Source of the DNA: Halovulum marinum
GTDB lineage: Bacteria; Pseudomonadota; Alphaproteobacteria; Rhodobacterales; Rhodobacteraceae
DNA: 64,000 nt
Reading direction: 5' to 3'
Assembly: GCF_009697225.1 (NCBI RefSeq)
Contig: NZ_WIND01000007.1
Location: 121,294-185,293 of the forward strand
Part shown: positions 8,256-16,643 of the stretch, piece after piece
How the letters are laid out: each line of letters starts with the position of its first letter
How positions within the stretch are numbered: position 1 is the first letter of the stretch
Notes under the pieces: generated by a model
What the model was told of the DNA's origin: nothing
The model's input: only the letters and a program-made list of their open reading frames with translations
The model's database searches: none
Translations under genes and position numbers: made by a program

Positions 8256-10439
8256 TCAGTCCACCGTCACCATCGGCGGGCCCGCGACCACCGTGCCGAT
8301 CCGCGCCGCGTCGTGGCCGGCCTCGCGCAGCCGCCGCAGCAGCGCGGCGGCGTCGGCCGCGTCGACCGCGGCCAGCAGCCCGCCCGCGGTCTGCGGATCG
8401 AACAGCAGCGCCGCCGCCGCGCTGTCGGGCGCGGTGACCGGTCCGGCGCCGGCGCGGTTCGCCGCGTGGAGCGTCGAGCGCACCCCCGCCGCCGCCAGCC
8501 GCTCCGCCCCCGGCAGCAGCGGCACCGCGGCGAGGTCGACCCGCGCCGCGGTGCCCGAGGCGGCCATCATCGCCCCCAGGTGCCCGGCCAGCCCGAATCC
8601 GGTGACATCGGTCATCGCATGCGCCCCCGCCAGGATCGCCGCCGCCGCGCCCTGCGGCTGCTGCATCGCCGCCAGCGTGCCCAGCACCTCGTCGCCGGTG
8701 GCGCGCAACGCCATCTCGCCGGCCAGCACCGTGCCCGAGCCGATCGGCTTGGTCAGCAGCAGCGCGTCGCCCGGCCGCGCGCCCGACAGCAGGATCGGCG
8801 CGCGTTCGGCCAGCCCGGTGACGGTGAAACCCAGCGTCATCTCGGGCCCCTCGCTCGAGTGCCCGCCGACCACCTCGGCCCCGGCCTCGGCGAACACCTG
8901 CGCCGCCGCGGCCATCACCTCGCGCAGCGTCGCCTCCTGCAGCGCCGGGGCCATGTAGGGCAGCACCACCTGCGCCAGCGCCGCCTGCGGCGCCGCGCCC
9001 ATCGCCCAGACGTCGCCCAGCGCGTGCACCGCCGCGATCCGCGCCAGCGTCCACGGATCGTCGGTGAAGGCGCGCAGATGATCGGTGGTCAGCACCTGCC
9101 GCGCGCCGCCCACGGTCAGCACCGCGGCGTCGTCGCCGGGCGCGCGGGCGACGTCGGCGCGCACCGGGTCGGGAAGCACCAAAAGCGCCCGGCGCAGCGC
9201 GTCGCCGCCCAGCTTGGCGCCGCAGCCGGCACAGGGCGGCTGGCCGTGCGGGCGCGCCTCGGCCGCGCCCAGGGCGACGGTGCGGGGGCGGGCGGCGCCC
9301 GGCATCGGCGTCAGGTCGTGGAACTTCCGCATGAAGCGGCGGTCGATGCGGTCCTTCCAGCGCCAGACCCAGCCGCCGGACAGCGCCCAGCCGCCGCGCT
9401 CGCCCACCGCGCGGCGGCCGCCCAGCGACACCAGCTTCAGGAAGTCGGTCTGCGGCGTCCAGCGTCGCGGCCGCCCGCCGGTCAGCGCGGCGCGCAGGTT
9501 GTGGGTCAGCACCGGCGCCGCGCGCACCGCGAACACGCCGGCCTTCGGCCGCGGCGCGTGCGCCAGGTGCGCGCAGTCGCCGGCGGCGAACACCTGCGGA
9601 TGGCTGGTCGAGCGCAGCTCGGGGCCGACCCGCACCCAGCCGTCGGTCAGCGCCAGCCCGGTGCCGGCCACCCAGCGCTGCGGCTGCGCGCCCGCGGCGC
9701 TGGCGATGAAACCGGCGGGAACCTCCCGGCCCGAGGCCAGCACGACGCGGTCCGCCGTCACCGCCGCGACCGGGTCGCCCTCGTGCAGGGCGATGCCGCG
9801 CGCGGCCAGTTCCGCCAGCAGCCGGTCGCGGGCGCGCGGCGCGGTGCCGGACAGGGCGCGCCGCGCCTCGATCACCGCGATCCGCGGCGTGTGGCCGGCG
9901 TCGCTCAGCCGGTGGTGCATGGCCATGGCGATCTCGACGCCGGCGACGCCGGCGCCGATCACCGCGACCCGGGGCGCCGCGCCGCCGGCCGCGGCGTGCG
10001 CGGCGAACCGGTCCCAGGCGCGGGCGAAGGCGCGCATCGGCTTCACCGGCACGGCGTGCGCGGCGAAGCCGTCGATCGCCGGGTTCTCCCAGCCGACGCC
10101 GAAATCCAGCGACAGCACGTCGTAGCGGACCGGCGGACGGCCGGCGACGCCGACCGTCCGGGCCAGCGGGTCGATGCCGGTGCACAGCCCGGCGATCAGC
10201 CGCGCGCCGGCGAAGCGCGCCAGCCGCACCACGTCGATGTCCAGCGCCTCGGGGCGGTAGTGGCCGGCGATCAGCCCGGGCAGCATGCCGGTGTAGGGTG
10301 CCGCGGCGGCGGGGTTGATCACCGTCAGCCGCGCGCCGGGCACCGGGTCCATGCCCCAGCGCCGCAGCACCAGCGCATGGGTGTGCCCGCCGCCCACCAG
10401 CACCAGGTCGCGCGTCAAGGGCAGGGGCGGGGTGATCAT
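8256..10439 (-). CDS. selD: NADH dehydrogenase-like FAD oxidoreductase fused to selenophosphate synthase (SelD)
   Basis: A 727-aa bifunctional protein. Residues 1 to about 385 resemble type II NADH dehydrogenases, with FAD/NAD motifs VGGGHTHA and VIGAGVAGVEIAMAM and a third FAD contact, FAAGDCAHL. Residues about 400-727 are SelD, which makes selenophosphate from selenide and ATP: active Cys406 and Lys in AGCGAKL, GDDAAVL, TTDHLRAFTDDPW and the Gly-rich VVGGHSSEG. The oxidoreductase half may supply or handle selenide, but that is inference. The ATG lies in a run of 11-base tandem repeats and no clear ribosome binding site is seen. Confidence 0.92.
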   Translation of the reverse strand: MITPPLPLTRDLVLVGGGHTHALVLRRWGMDPVPGARLTVINPAAAAPYTGMLPGLIAGHYRPEALDIDVVRLARFAGARLIAGLCTGIDPLARTVGVAGRPPVRYDVLSLDFGVGWENPAIDGFAAHAVPVKPMRAFARAWDRFAAHAAAGGAAPRVAVIGAGVAGVEIAMAMHHRLSDAGHTPRIAVIEARRALSGTAPRARDRLLAELAARGIALHEGDPVAAVTADRVVLASGREVPAGFIASAAGAQPQRWVAGTGLALTDGWVRVGPELRSTSHPQVFAAGDCAHLAHAPRPKAGVFAVRAAPVLTHNLRAALTGGRPRRWTPQTDFLKLVSLGGRRAVGERGGWALSGGWVWRWKDRIDRRFMRKFHDLTPMPGAARPRTVALGAAEARPHGQPPCAGCGAKLGGDALRRALLVLPDPVRADVARAPGDDAAVLTVGGARQVLTTDHLRAFTDDPWTLARIAAVHALGDVWAMGAAPQAALAQVVLPYMAPALQEATLREVMAAAAQVFAEAGAEVVGGHSSEGPEMTLGFTVTGLAERAPILLSGARPGDALLLTKPIGSGTVLAGEMALRATGDEVLGTLAAMQQPQGAAAAILAGAHAMTDVTGFGLAGHLGAMMAASGTAARVDLAAVPLLPGAERLAAAGVRSTLHAANRAGAGPVTAPDSAAAALLFDPQTAGGLLAAVDAADAAALLRRLREAGHDAARIGTVVAGPPMVTVD

Positions 10440-10463
10440 GCGGTGGTCATGCGGTGATCATGC
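10431..10463. repeat. Three 11-base tandem repeats over the selD start codon
   Basis: Three units, GGTGATCATGC, GGTGGTCATGC and GGTGATCATGC, follow one another at 10431, 10442 and 10453. On the minus strand each carries an ATG. Because 11 is not a multiple of three, only the innermost one (10439) is in the selD frame. Slippage would move or remove upstream ATGs and spacing rather than the coding frame. Confidence 0.8.
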
Positions 10464-10492
10464 GGCGGGGCCCCGGCCGGCGGCGGCGCGGC

Positions 10493-11140
10493 TCAGGCGG
10501 CGTCGCGCAGGATCAGCCCGGGCAGGGCGTCGTGCGCGGCGAAGGCGCGCCAGTGCGCGATCCCCGAGACCGGGGTCTTGCGGTAGCCGCCGGTGAACAG
10601 CGCGAACGGCATCGCCGCGGCCTGCGCGGTCTCGGCGTCGACCTCGCTGTCGCCGACATAGACCGCGGCGGCCGCGCCCAGCGCGTCGCGCGCCGCGATC
10701 AGCGGCGCCGGGTCGGGCTTGCGCACCGGCAGGCTGTCGCCGCCGATCACGGCGCCAAACAGCGTCTCGAGGCCGAAATGCGTCAGCAGCTTGCGCGCCG
10801 GCGCCTCGGGCTTGTTGGTGCACAGGCCCAGCGGATGGCTTCGCGCCAGGACCTGAAGCGCCGTGCGGGCGCCGGGGTAGAGCACCGTCAGCGCCGCCGG
10901 CGCGACGTCGTAATGCGCCGAGAACCGCGCCACCGCGTCGAGATGCACGGCCGGATCGATGCCGCGCGCCGCCAGGCAGCGTTCGACCAGCTTCGGCACG
11001 CCGTTGCCGATGAAGCCGCGCACCTCGTCCAGGGTCAGCGGCGGCGCGCCGAACTCCGCCAGCATGGCGTTGGCGGCGGCGCGCAGGTCCGGGGCGCTGT
11101 CGATCAGCGTGCCGTCGAGGTCGAAGATGATCGCGTTCAT
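10493..11140 (-). CDS. gph: HAD-family phosphatase, probable phosphoglycolate phosphatase
   Basis: A 215-aa haloacid dehalogenase hydrolase. Motif I is FDLDGTLIDS at the N-terminus, motif II lies near LCTNK, and motifs III/IV are KPDPAP and VGDSEVDAETA. The cap-domain pattern (GNGVPKLVERCL) is that of Gph, which removes 2-phosphoglycolate. The substrate is assigned by resemblance only. The rpe gene sits nearby on the same strand, a frequent partner of gph. The ATG overlaps the TGA of the thioredoxin-fold gene upstream by four bases, so the two are probably co-translated. Confidence 0.82.
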   Translation of the reverse strand: MNAIIFDLDGTLIDSAPDLRAAANAMLAEFGAPPLTLDEVRGFIGNGVPKLVERCLAARGIDPAVHLDAVARFSAHYDVAPAALTVLYPGARTALQVLARSHPLGLCTNKPEAPARKLLTHFGLETLFGAVIGGDSLPVRKPDPAPLIAARDALGAAAAVYVGDSEVDAETAQAAAMPFALFTGGYRKTPVSGIAHWRAFAAHDALPGLILRDAA

Positions 11141-11691
11141 GCCGCCTTCCACTTGATCGAGCAGCCCATCGACGGCGTCTGTTCCGCCGGCCCGCGGCCG
11201 GTGTCGGCGACCTGCGCCATCGCCTCGTAGAGCTCGCGGCGCAGATCCTCGGCGCCGGGCCGGGCGCCGGAGGCGTCGAGCCGGCCGCGGTACTGCAGGC
11301 CCAGATCGGCGTTGAAGCCGAAGAAATCCGGCGTGCACACCGCGCCGTAGGCCCGCGCCACCGCCTGGCTCTCGTCGTGCAGATAGGGGAAGGGCAGCTC
11401 GTACTCGGCGGCGAACAGCGCCATCTTCTCGAAACTGTCGTCGGGGTAGGCGGCGGCGTCGTTGGCGCAGATCGCGCAGACGCCGACGCCCAGTTCCTGC
11501 AGCTCGTGGGCGTCGCGGACGATGCGGTCGATCACCGCCTTCACATAGGGGCAGTGGTTGCAGATGAACACCACCAGCAGCCCCTTCGGCCCGGCGATGT
11601 CGTCACGGGAATAGGTGTTGCCGTCGGTCGCGGGCAGCCGGAAATCCGGCGCCGGCCAGTCGAACTCGCAGACCGGGGGTGTCGCGGCCAT
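11137..11691 (-). CDS. Thioredoxin-fold (AhpC/TSA-like) protein
   Basis: A 184-aa peroxiredoxin/thioredoxin-fold protein. Strand-turn elements of the fold are visible (FRLPATDGNTYS, LLVVFICNHCPYV), with a CNHC dithiol at about residues 44-47 in the place of the thioredoxin CXXC, then GVGVCAICANDA and YGAVCTPDFFGF with the cis-Pro loop. No signal peptide is present, so it is cytoplasmic. It probably acts as a peroxiredoxin or disulfide reductase of unknown partner. It lies in a probable operon upstream of gph. Confidence 0.82.
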   Translation of the reverse strand: MAATPPVCEFDWPAPDFRLPATDGNTYSRDDIAGPKGLLVVFICNHCPYVKAVIDRIVRDAHELQELGVGVCAICANDAAAYPDDSFEKMALFAAEYELPFPYLHDESQAVARAYGAVCTPDFFGFNADLGLQYRGRLDASGARPGAEDLRRELYEAMAQVADTGRGPAEQTPSMGCSIKWKAA

Positions 11692-11757
11692 CTCTTGCCT
11701 CCAATACCGGGGTTGCCTGTGCGCGGTGTAGCAGGTCGGGACGCCCCGCGTCGAGCG

Positions 11758-12450
11758 TCACGCCCGACGCTGCGCCACCGCCTGCCGGATCGCGGCGATG
11801 TTGGCGGCGTAGGGCGCCGGATCGTCGGCGCTGCCGCCCGTGAACACCGCCGAGCCGGCGACAAGCACGTCGGCGCCGGCCGCGACCACGCCGGGCGCGG
11901 TGTCCGGCGCGATGCCGCCGTCGACCTCGATCTTCACCGGGCGGTCGCCGATCGCGGCGCGCAGCCTGGCGACGTCGGGCACCCTGGCGGCGATGAAGCT
12001 CTGCCCGCCGAAGCCGGGGTTCACGGTCATCACGCAGACCAGGTCCACCATGTCGAGCAGCGGGAACACCGCCTCGATCGGGGTGCCGGGGTTGACCGCG
12101 ACGCCGGGCCGGACGCCGGCGGCGCGGATCGCCTGCAGCGTGCGGTGGATGTGCGGCCCGGCCTCGAGATGCGCGGTCAGGCGGTCGGCGCCGGCGGCGG
12201 CGAAGGCGTCGATGTAGGGATCGACCGGGGCGATCATCAGGTGCACGTCCATCACCGTGGTGATGTGCGGGCGGATCGCGCGGCAGGTCGCGGGGCCGAA
12301 GGTCAGGTTGGGCACGAAATGCCCGTCCATCACGTCGACATGGATCCAGTCAGCGCCGGCGCCCTCGACCGCGCGGATCTCGCGTCCGAAATCGGCGAAG
12401 TCCGCGGACAGGATCGAGGGGGCGATGGTGACGGGGTGCTGGGAATTCAT
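11758..12450 (-). CDS. rpe: Ribulose-phosphate 3-epimerase
   Basis: A 230-aa TIM-barrel enzyme that interconverts ribulose 5-phosphate and xylulose 5-phosphate. The visible signatures are IAPSILSADF (N-terminal strand), HVDVMDGHFVPNLTFGP (metal-binding His and Asp), VMDVHLMI, VMTVNPGFGGQ and VDGGI, with phosphate-binding GSAVF near the end. Length matches the family. An AAGGAG-like site precedes the ATG. It is followed on the same strand by the thioredoxin-fold gene across a 66-base gap. Confidence 0.95.
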   Translation of the reverse strand: MNSQHPVTIAPSILSADFADFGREIRAVEGAGADWIHVDVMDGHFVPNLTFGPATCRAIRPHITTVMDVHLMIAPVDPYIDAFAAAGADRLTAHLEAGPHIHRTLQAIRAAGVRPGVAVNPGTPIEAVFPLLDMVDLVCVMTVNPGFGGQSFIAARVPDVARLRAAIGDRPVKIEVDGGIAPDTAPGVVAAGADVLVAGSAVFTGGSADDPAPYAANIAAIRQAVAQRRA

Positions 12451-12608
12451 CGGCAGGGCTCCTTCCGGGTCTGGCGCACAGGAATGCCAACGGCGCGCCG
12501 GAATCAAGGGCGAACCCGCGCCGCTGCGGCATTTACGCCGCAGGCCCGCGCCGCTACACACATCGGGACGGTCCGCGCAGCGCGCCGATTGCAGCAAGGA
12601 GACGCCCC

Positions 12609-13073
12609 ATGGAATTGCACGACGAGATCCGCATCGAGGCCCCGCGCGAGCAGGTGTACGCCGCGCTGAACGATACCGAGGTGCTGAAGGCGTCGATCCC
12701 CGGCTGCGAGGAGCTGGTCCGCACCTCGGAGGACGAGCTGGAGGCCAAGGTCACGCTGAAGGTCGGCCCGGTGAAGGCGCGCTTCAAGGGCAACGTGACG
12801 CTGGACCGCTCCGGCGCGCCGGAGCGGTTCGCGCTGAGCGGGCAGGGCTCGGGCGGTGCGGCCGGGTTCGCCAAGGGCGGCGCGGACGTGGTGCTGGAGG
12901 AGATCGGGCCGTCCGAGACGCTGCTGCGCTACGACGCCAGGGCGGATGTCGGCGGCAAGCTGGCGCAGCTGGGCAACCGGCTGATCTCGGGCACGGCGAA
13001 GAAGCTGTCGGCGCAGTTCTTCGACAATTTCGCCAGGCAGGTCGGCGCCGAGGTGCACCAGGACGACGCCTGA
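12609..13073 (+). CDS. CoxG-like SRPBCC protein
   Basis: A 154-aa protein of the carbon monoxide dehydrogenase subunit G family. It begins MELHDEIRIEAPREQVYAAL and continues with SIPGCEEL, a phenylalanine/Gly stretch (KARFKGNVTL) and the terminal GTAKKLSAQFFDNFA pattern, all typical of CoxG. CoxG proteins anchor or assemble molybdenum hydroxylases at the membrane, but no coxMSL-type genes are in the window. It therefore probably serves another xanthine-oxidase-family enzyme or is a stand-alone paralogue. A CAAGGAG site lies 7 bases before the ATG. The next gene begins immediately after its stop. Confidence 0.85.
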   Translation: MELHDEIRIEAPREQVYAALNDTEVLKASIPGCEELVRTSEDELEAKVTLKVGPVKARFKGNVTLDRSGAPERFALSGQGSGGAAGFAKGGADVVLEEIGPSETLLRYDARADVGGKLAQLGNRLISGTAKKLSAQFFDNFARQVGAEVHQDDA

Positions 13074-13892
13074 GTGCCGATCTGCCCGTCGGTGCAGAGT
13101 CATGTCGTCGCCGGCCATGTCGGCGGCGGTGCGGCGGCGCCGGTGCTGGCGCTGTGCGGCGTCGAGGTCTGGCCGCTGCCGACGGTGGTGCTGTCCGGCC
13201 ACGCGGCGGTGCCCGGGGCGCGCGGGCGGCGCCTGCCGGGCACCGAGGTCGCCGATCTGGCCGAGGGCCTGCGCGCGGCCGGGGCGCTGGCGCGGGCCGA
13301 CGCGCTGCTGTCGGGCTATCTGGCGGGCGCGGACACCGCGTCGGCGCTCGAAGGCCTCGCCCGGGACCGGCCGACCGGCGCCGTCTATCTGTGCGATCCG
13401 GTGCTGGGCGACGCGGACGGCCCGTACCTGCCCGAGCCCCTGGTGGCGGCCTACCGCGACCGGCTGCTGCCGCTGGCGGACTATGCCTGCCCCAATGTGC
13501 ACGAGCTGGGCTGGCTGACCGGCCGGCCGGTGGCCTCGCCCGCCGACTGCGCGGCGGCCGCGCGGACGCTGGGGCTGCGCGCGGTGTTCGTGACCTCGGT
13601 CGAGGCCGAGGGCGGCATCGGCGTGCTGGCCTGCGACGCCGAAGGCGCGCAGCTGGCGCTGGGCCCGAAGGTTCCGGGGGCGTTCCGCGGCGCGGGCGAC
13701 GTGACCGCCGCGCTGCTGCTGGCGCGGCTGCTGGCCGGCGCCGCCCCCGCGCAGGCGGCGGCCGCGGCGACCGGCGCCGCCGCAGCGCTCGCCGCCGAGG
13801 CGCATCGGGCGAGGCGGGACGATCTGCCGGTGATCGCGGCCGCCGGGATCTGGCGCACCGCGCCGCCGGCGGCGCTGCGCCCTGTCGGTTGA
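13074..13892 (+). CDS. pdxY: Pyridoxal/pyridoxamine kinase
   Basis: A 272-aa ribokinase-fold kinase of vitamin B6 salvage. The start, ICPSVQSHVVAGHVGGGAA, matches the PdxY N-terminus, and GVEVWPLPTVVLS and the ATP/anion-hole GAGDVTAALLLARLL (about residue 206) follow. VYLCDPVLGD and CPNVHELGWLTG are further family strands. The GTG start directly abuts the previous TGA, so it is probably translated by coupling to the CoxG-like gene. The C-terminus is Ala-rich. Confidence 0.88.
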   Translation: MPICPSVQSHVVAGHVGGGAAAPVLALCGVEVWPLPTVVLSGHAAVPGARGRRLPGTEVADLAEGLRAAGALARADALLSGYLAGADTASALEGLARDRPTGAVYLCDPVLGDADGPYLPEPLVAAYRDRLLPLADYACPNVHELGWLTGRPVASPADCAAAARTLGLRAVFVTSVEAEGGIGVLACDAEGAQLALGPKVPGAFRGAGDVTAALLLARLLAGAAPAQAAAAATGAAAALAAEAHRARRDDLPVIAAAGIWRTAPPAALRPVG

Positions 13893-13964
13893 CAGCCTGC
13901 CGCCGATCGCCGACAACCGGGCAGCCCCGCCGCAGACGGCCCAATTCACCGGAGGTATCCCGCT

Positions 13965-14732
13965 GTGAGCACGACGCTTTTCGACCTGACCGGGCGCACC
14001 GCGCTGGTCACCGGCTCCGGCCAGGGGATCGGGCGGGCGCTGGCGGGCGGGCTGGCCGCCGCGGGCGCGCGGGTGGTGCTGAACGGACGCACCGCCGCGC
14101 GGCTGGAGCAGGCCGCCGCGGACCTGCGCGCCGAGGGCCGCACGGTGGACGTGCTGCCGTTCGACGTCACCGACCACGCCGCCGCGCGCGCCGCCATCGA
14201 CGGCTACGAGGCCGGAACCGGCCCGATCCACATCTGCGTCAACAACGCCGGCATGCAGCACCGCGGCCCGCTGGAGGACTTCCCGGCGGAGGCGTTCGAG
14301 AAACTGCTGCAGACCAACGTCGCCAGCGTGTTCCACGTCGGCCAGGCGGCGGCGCGGCACATGATCGGCCGCGGCGAGGGCAAGATCGTCAACATCGCCA
14401 GCGTGCAGACCGCGCTGGCCCGGCCCGGGATCGCGCCCTACACCGCGACCAAGGGCGCGGTCGGCAACCTGACCAGGGGCATGGCCACCGACTGGGCGCG
14501 GCACGGCCTGCAGTGCAACGCCATCGCGCCGGGCTATTTCCGCACGCCGCTGAACCAGGCGCTGGTCGACGATCCCGAGTTCACCGCCTGGCTGGAGAAG
14601 CGCACCCCCGCCGGCCGCTGGGGCAACGTCGAGGAGCTGGTCGGCGCCTGCGTCTTCCTGGCCTCCGCGGCGTCGAGTTTCGTCAACGGTCACACGCTTT
14701 ACGTCGATGGCGGCATCACCGCGTCGCTCTGA
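13965..14732 (+). CDS. SDR oxidoreductase, probable gluconate 5-dehydrogenase
   Basis: A 255-aa short-chain dehydrogenase with TGSGQGIG cofactor motif, NNAG, catalytic Ser in NIASVQ and the YTATK pair, ending in GHTLYVDGG. It resembles gluconate 5-dehydrogenase (IdnO/Gno), which interconverts 5-ketogluconate and gluconate. That call is strengthened by the gluconokinase that overlaps its 3' end by 26 bases. The GTG start has a GGAGG site 9 bases upstream. Confidence 0.85.
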   Translation: MSTTLFDLTGRTALVTGSGQGIGRALAGGLAAAGARVVLNGRTAARLEQAAADLRAEGRTVDVLPFDVTDHAAARAAIDGYEAGTGPIHICVNNAGMQHRGPLEDFPAEAFEKLLQTNVASVFHVGQAAARHMIGRGEGKIVNIASVQTALARPGIAPYTATKGAVGNLTRGMATDWARHGLQCNAIAPGYFRTPLNQALVDDPEFTAWLEKRTPAGRWGNVEELVGACVFLASAASSFVNGHTLYVDGGITASL

Positions 14733-15225
14733 GCCGCCGCGCCTGGTCGTGGTGATGGGGGTCGCGGGCTGCGGCAAGTCCACCGTGGCCGCGATGCTGG
14801 CCGAGGCGGCGGGCGGCACGCTGCTGGAGGGCGATGCCTTTCACCCGCCGGCGAACATCGCCAAGATGAGCGCCGGAACGCCGCTGACCGACGCCGACCG
14901 CTGGCCGTGGCTGGACGCGATCGGCCGGGCCATGGCGGCCACGCCCGGACCGGTATTCGCCGCCTGCTCGGCGCTGCGCCGCGTCTACCGCGCGCGGCTG
15001 GCCGCCGCCGCCGGCGCGCCGGTGTTCTTCCTGCATCTCGATGGCGAGCGCGCGCTGATCGCCCGCCGGATGCAGTCGCGCAGCGGCCATTTCATGCCCG
15101 GCAGCCTGCTCGACAGCCAGTTCGCGACGCTGGAGGTTCCGGGCCCCGACGAGACCGCCGCCAGCATCGACATCGACCAGCCGATCGAGGCCATCGTCGC
15201 GGCCTGCCGCCAGGCGCTGGCATGA
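14707..15225 (+). CDS. gntK: Gluconokinase
   Basis: A 172-aa P-loop kinase that makes 6-phosphogluconate from gluconate. GVAGCGKST is the Walker A motif, followed by the family stretch GDAFHPPANIAKMSAGTPLTDADRW and the lid region RSGHFMP. The length is typical. It begins inside the end of the SDR gene and the pair forms a ketogluconate/gluconate shunt into the pentose phosphate or Entner-Doudoroff pathway. The start at 14707 places Walker A at about residue 18; an internal GTG at 14749 is possible but would remove the first beta strand. Confidence 0.92.
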   Translation: MAASPRRSEPPRLVVVMGVAGCGKSTVAAMLAEAAGGTLLEGDAFHPPANIAKMSAGTPLTDADRWPWLDAIGRAMAATPGPVFAACSALRRVYRARLAAAAGAPVFFLHLDGERALIARRMQSRSGHFMPGSLLDSQFATLEVPGPDETAASIDIDQPIEAIVAACRQALA

Positions 15226-15266
15226 GGGGCGGTGCCGGCGCGGCGGCTACCCGCGGGGCCGGCGCG

Positions 15267-16643
15267 ATGACCTCGCCCTTCAAGGCCTACGACCTGCGCG
15301 GCCGGGCCGGCGACACGCTCGACGCCGCGCTGATGCGGCGCGTCGGCCACGCCTTCGCGCTGGAGATCGCCGGCGGCCGCCCGGTGGTGATCGGGCGCGA
15401 TCCGCGCGACAGCTCTCCGGAACTGGCCGACGCGCTGGCCGAGGGGCTGGCCGACGGCGGCTCGGACGCGCTCGACCTCGGGCTGTGCGGCACCGAGGAG
15501 GTCTATTTCGCCACCGACCATCTGGGCGCGGGCGGCGGGCTGATGGTCACCGCCTCGCACAACCCGCCGGGCGACAACGGGCTGAAGCTGGTCCGCGCCG
15601 GCGCGCGGCCGCTGAACCGCGAGACCGGGCTGAACCGGATCGAGGCGCTGGCGGCGGTCCCGGGCCGGCTGCCGCGCCCGGCGGCGGCGCGCGGCAGCCG
15701 CCGGGCGGTGGCGGCGCGCGACGCCTATGTCGCGCGGGTGCTGTCGTTCGTCGATCCCGCGGCGCTGGCGCCGCTGCGGATTCTGGTCAACGCCGGCAAC
15801 GGCGCCGCCGGGCCGACCTTCGACGCCATCGCCGACGCGCTGGCGGCGGCCGGCGCGCCGCTGCGCTTCAGCCGCCTTCACCACGACCCGGACCCGTCCT
15901 TTCCCAACGGCGTGCCGAACCCGCTGCTGCCCGAGACCCACCCGCCCACCCGCGCTGCGGTGCTGGACCGCGGCGCCGACCTCGGCGTCGCCTGGGACGG
16001 GGATTTCGACCGCTGCTTCTTCTTCGACCACCGCGGCCGGTTCGTCGACGGCGCCTACCTGGTCGGGCTGCTGGCCCGGGCGATGCTGCGCGAGGCGCCG
16101 GGCCAGCCCGTGGTCTACGATCAGCGGGTGGTGCTGAACACGCGCGACGTGCTGGCCGCGCACGGCGGGCAGGGGGTGATGGCGCGCACCGGGCACAGCT
16201 ACATGAAGGCGGCGATGCGCGCGGCCAACGCCGTCTATGGCGGCGAGATGTCGGCGCATCACTATTTCCGCGACTTCATGTACTGCGACAGCGGCATGAT
16301 CCCCTGGCTGCTGGTGGCGCGGCTGCTGGGCCAGACCGGCCGCCCGCTGGCGGACCTGCTGGCCGACCGCATCGCCGCGTTCCCGGTCTCGGGCGAGCGC
16401 AATTTCCGCCTGGACGATGCGGACGCCGGCATCGCGCGGGTCGAGGCCACCTACGCCCCCCGCGCGCTGGAGCGCGACGACAGCGACGGCATGAGCCTGA
16501 CGATGCCCGGCCCCTGGCGCTTCAACCTGCGCCGCTCGAACACCGAGCCGCTGGTGCGGCTGAACGTGGAGGCGGCGGGCGACGCCGGCCGCGTCGCCGC
16601 CGAGACCGCGCAGATCGCCGCGCTGCTGACCGGCGCCGCATGA
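15267..16643 (+). CDS. Phosphomannomutase/phosphoglucomutase
   Basis: An alpha-D-phosphohexomutase of about 458 aa that interconverts 1- and 6-phosphates of mannose or glucose. The four family sites are seen: phosphoserine loop TASHNPPGDNG, metal loop DGDFDRC, sugar-binding GEMSAHHYF and phosphate-binding RRSNTEPLVRLN. The frame also has an ATG at 15222 overlapping the gntK stop. The extra 15 residues look unlike the family, so 15267 (MTSPFKAYDLRG) was chosen. It overlaps the downstream permease gene by ATGA, so it heads or sits in a transporter operon, an odd partnership for a mutase. Confidence 0.9.
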   Translation: MTSPFKAYDLRGRAGDTLDAALMRRVGHAFALEIAGGRPVVIGRDPRDSSPELADALAEGLADGGSDALDLGLCGTEEVYFATDHLGAGGGLMVTASHNPPGDNGLKLVRAGARPLNRETGLNRIEALAAVPGRLPRPAAARGSRRAVAARDAYVARVLSFVDPAALAPLRILVNAGNGAAGPTFDAIADALAAAGAPLRFSRLHHDPDPSFPNGVPNPLLPETHPPTRAAVLDRGADLGVAWDGDFDRCFFFDHRGRFVDGAYLVGLLARAMLREAPGQPVVYDQRVVLNTRDVLAAHGGQGVMARTGHSYMKAAMRAANAVYGGEMSAHHYFRDFMYCDSGMIPWLLVARLLGQTGRPLADLLADRIAAFPVSGERNFRLDDADAGIARVEATYAPRALERDDSDGMSLTMPGPWRFNLRRSNTEPLVRLNVEAAGDAGRVAAETAQIAALLTGAA

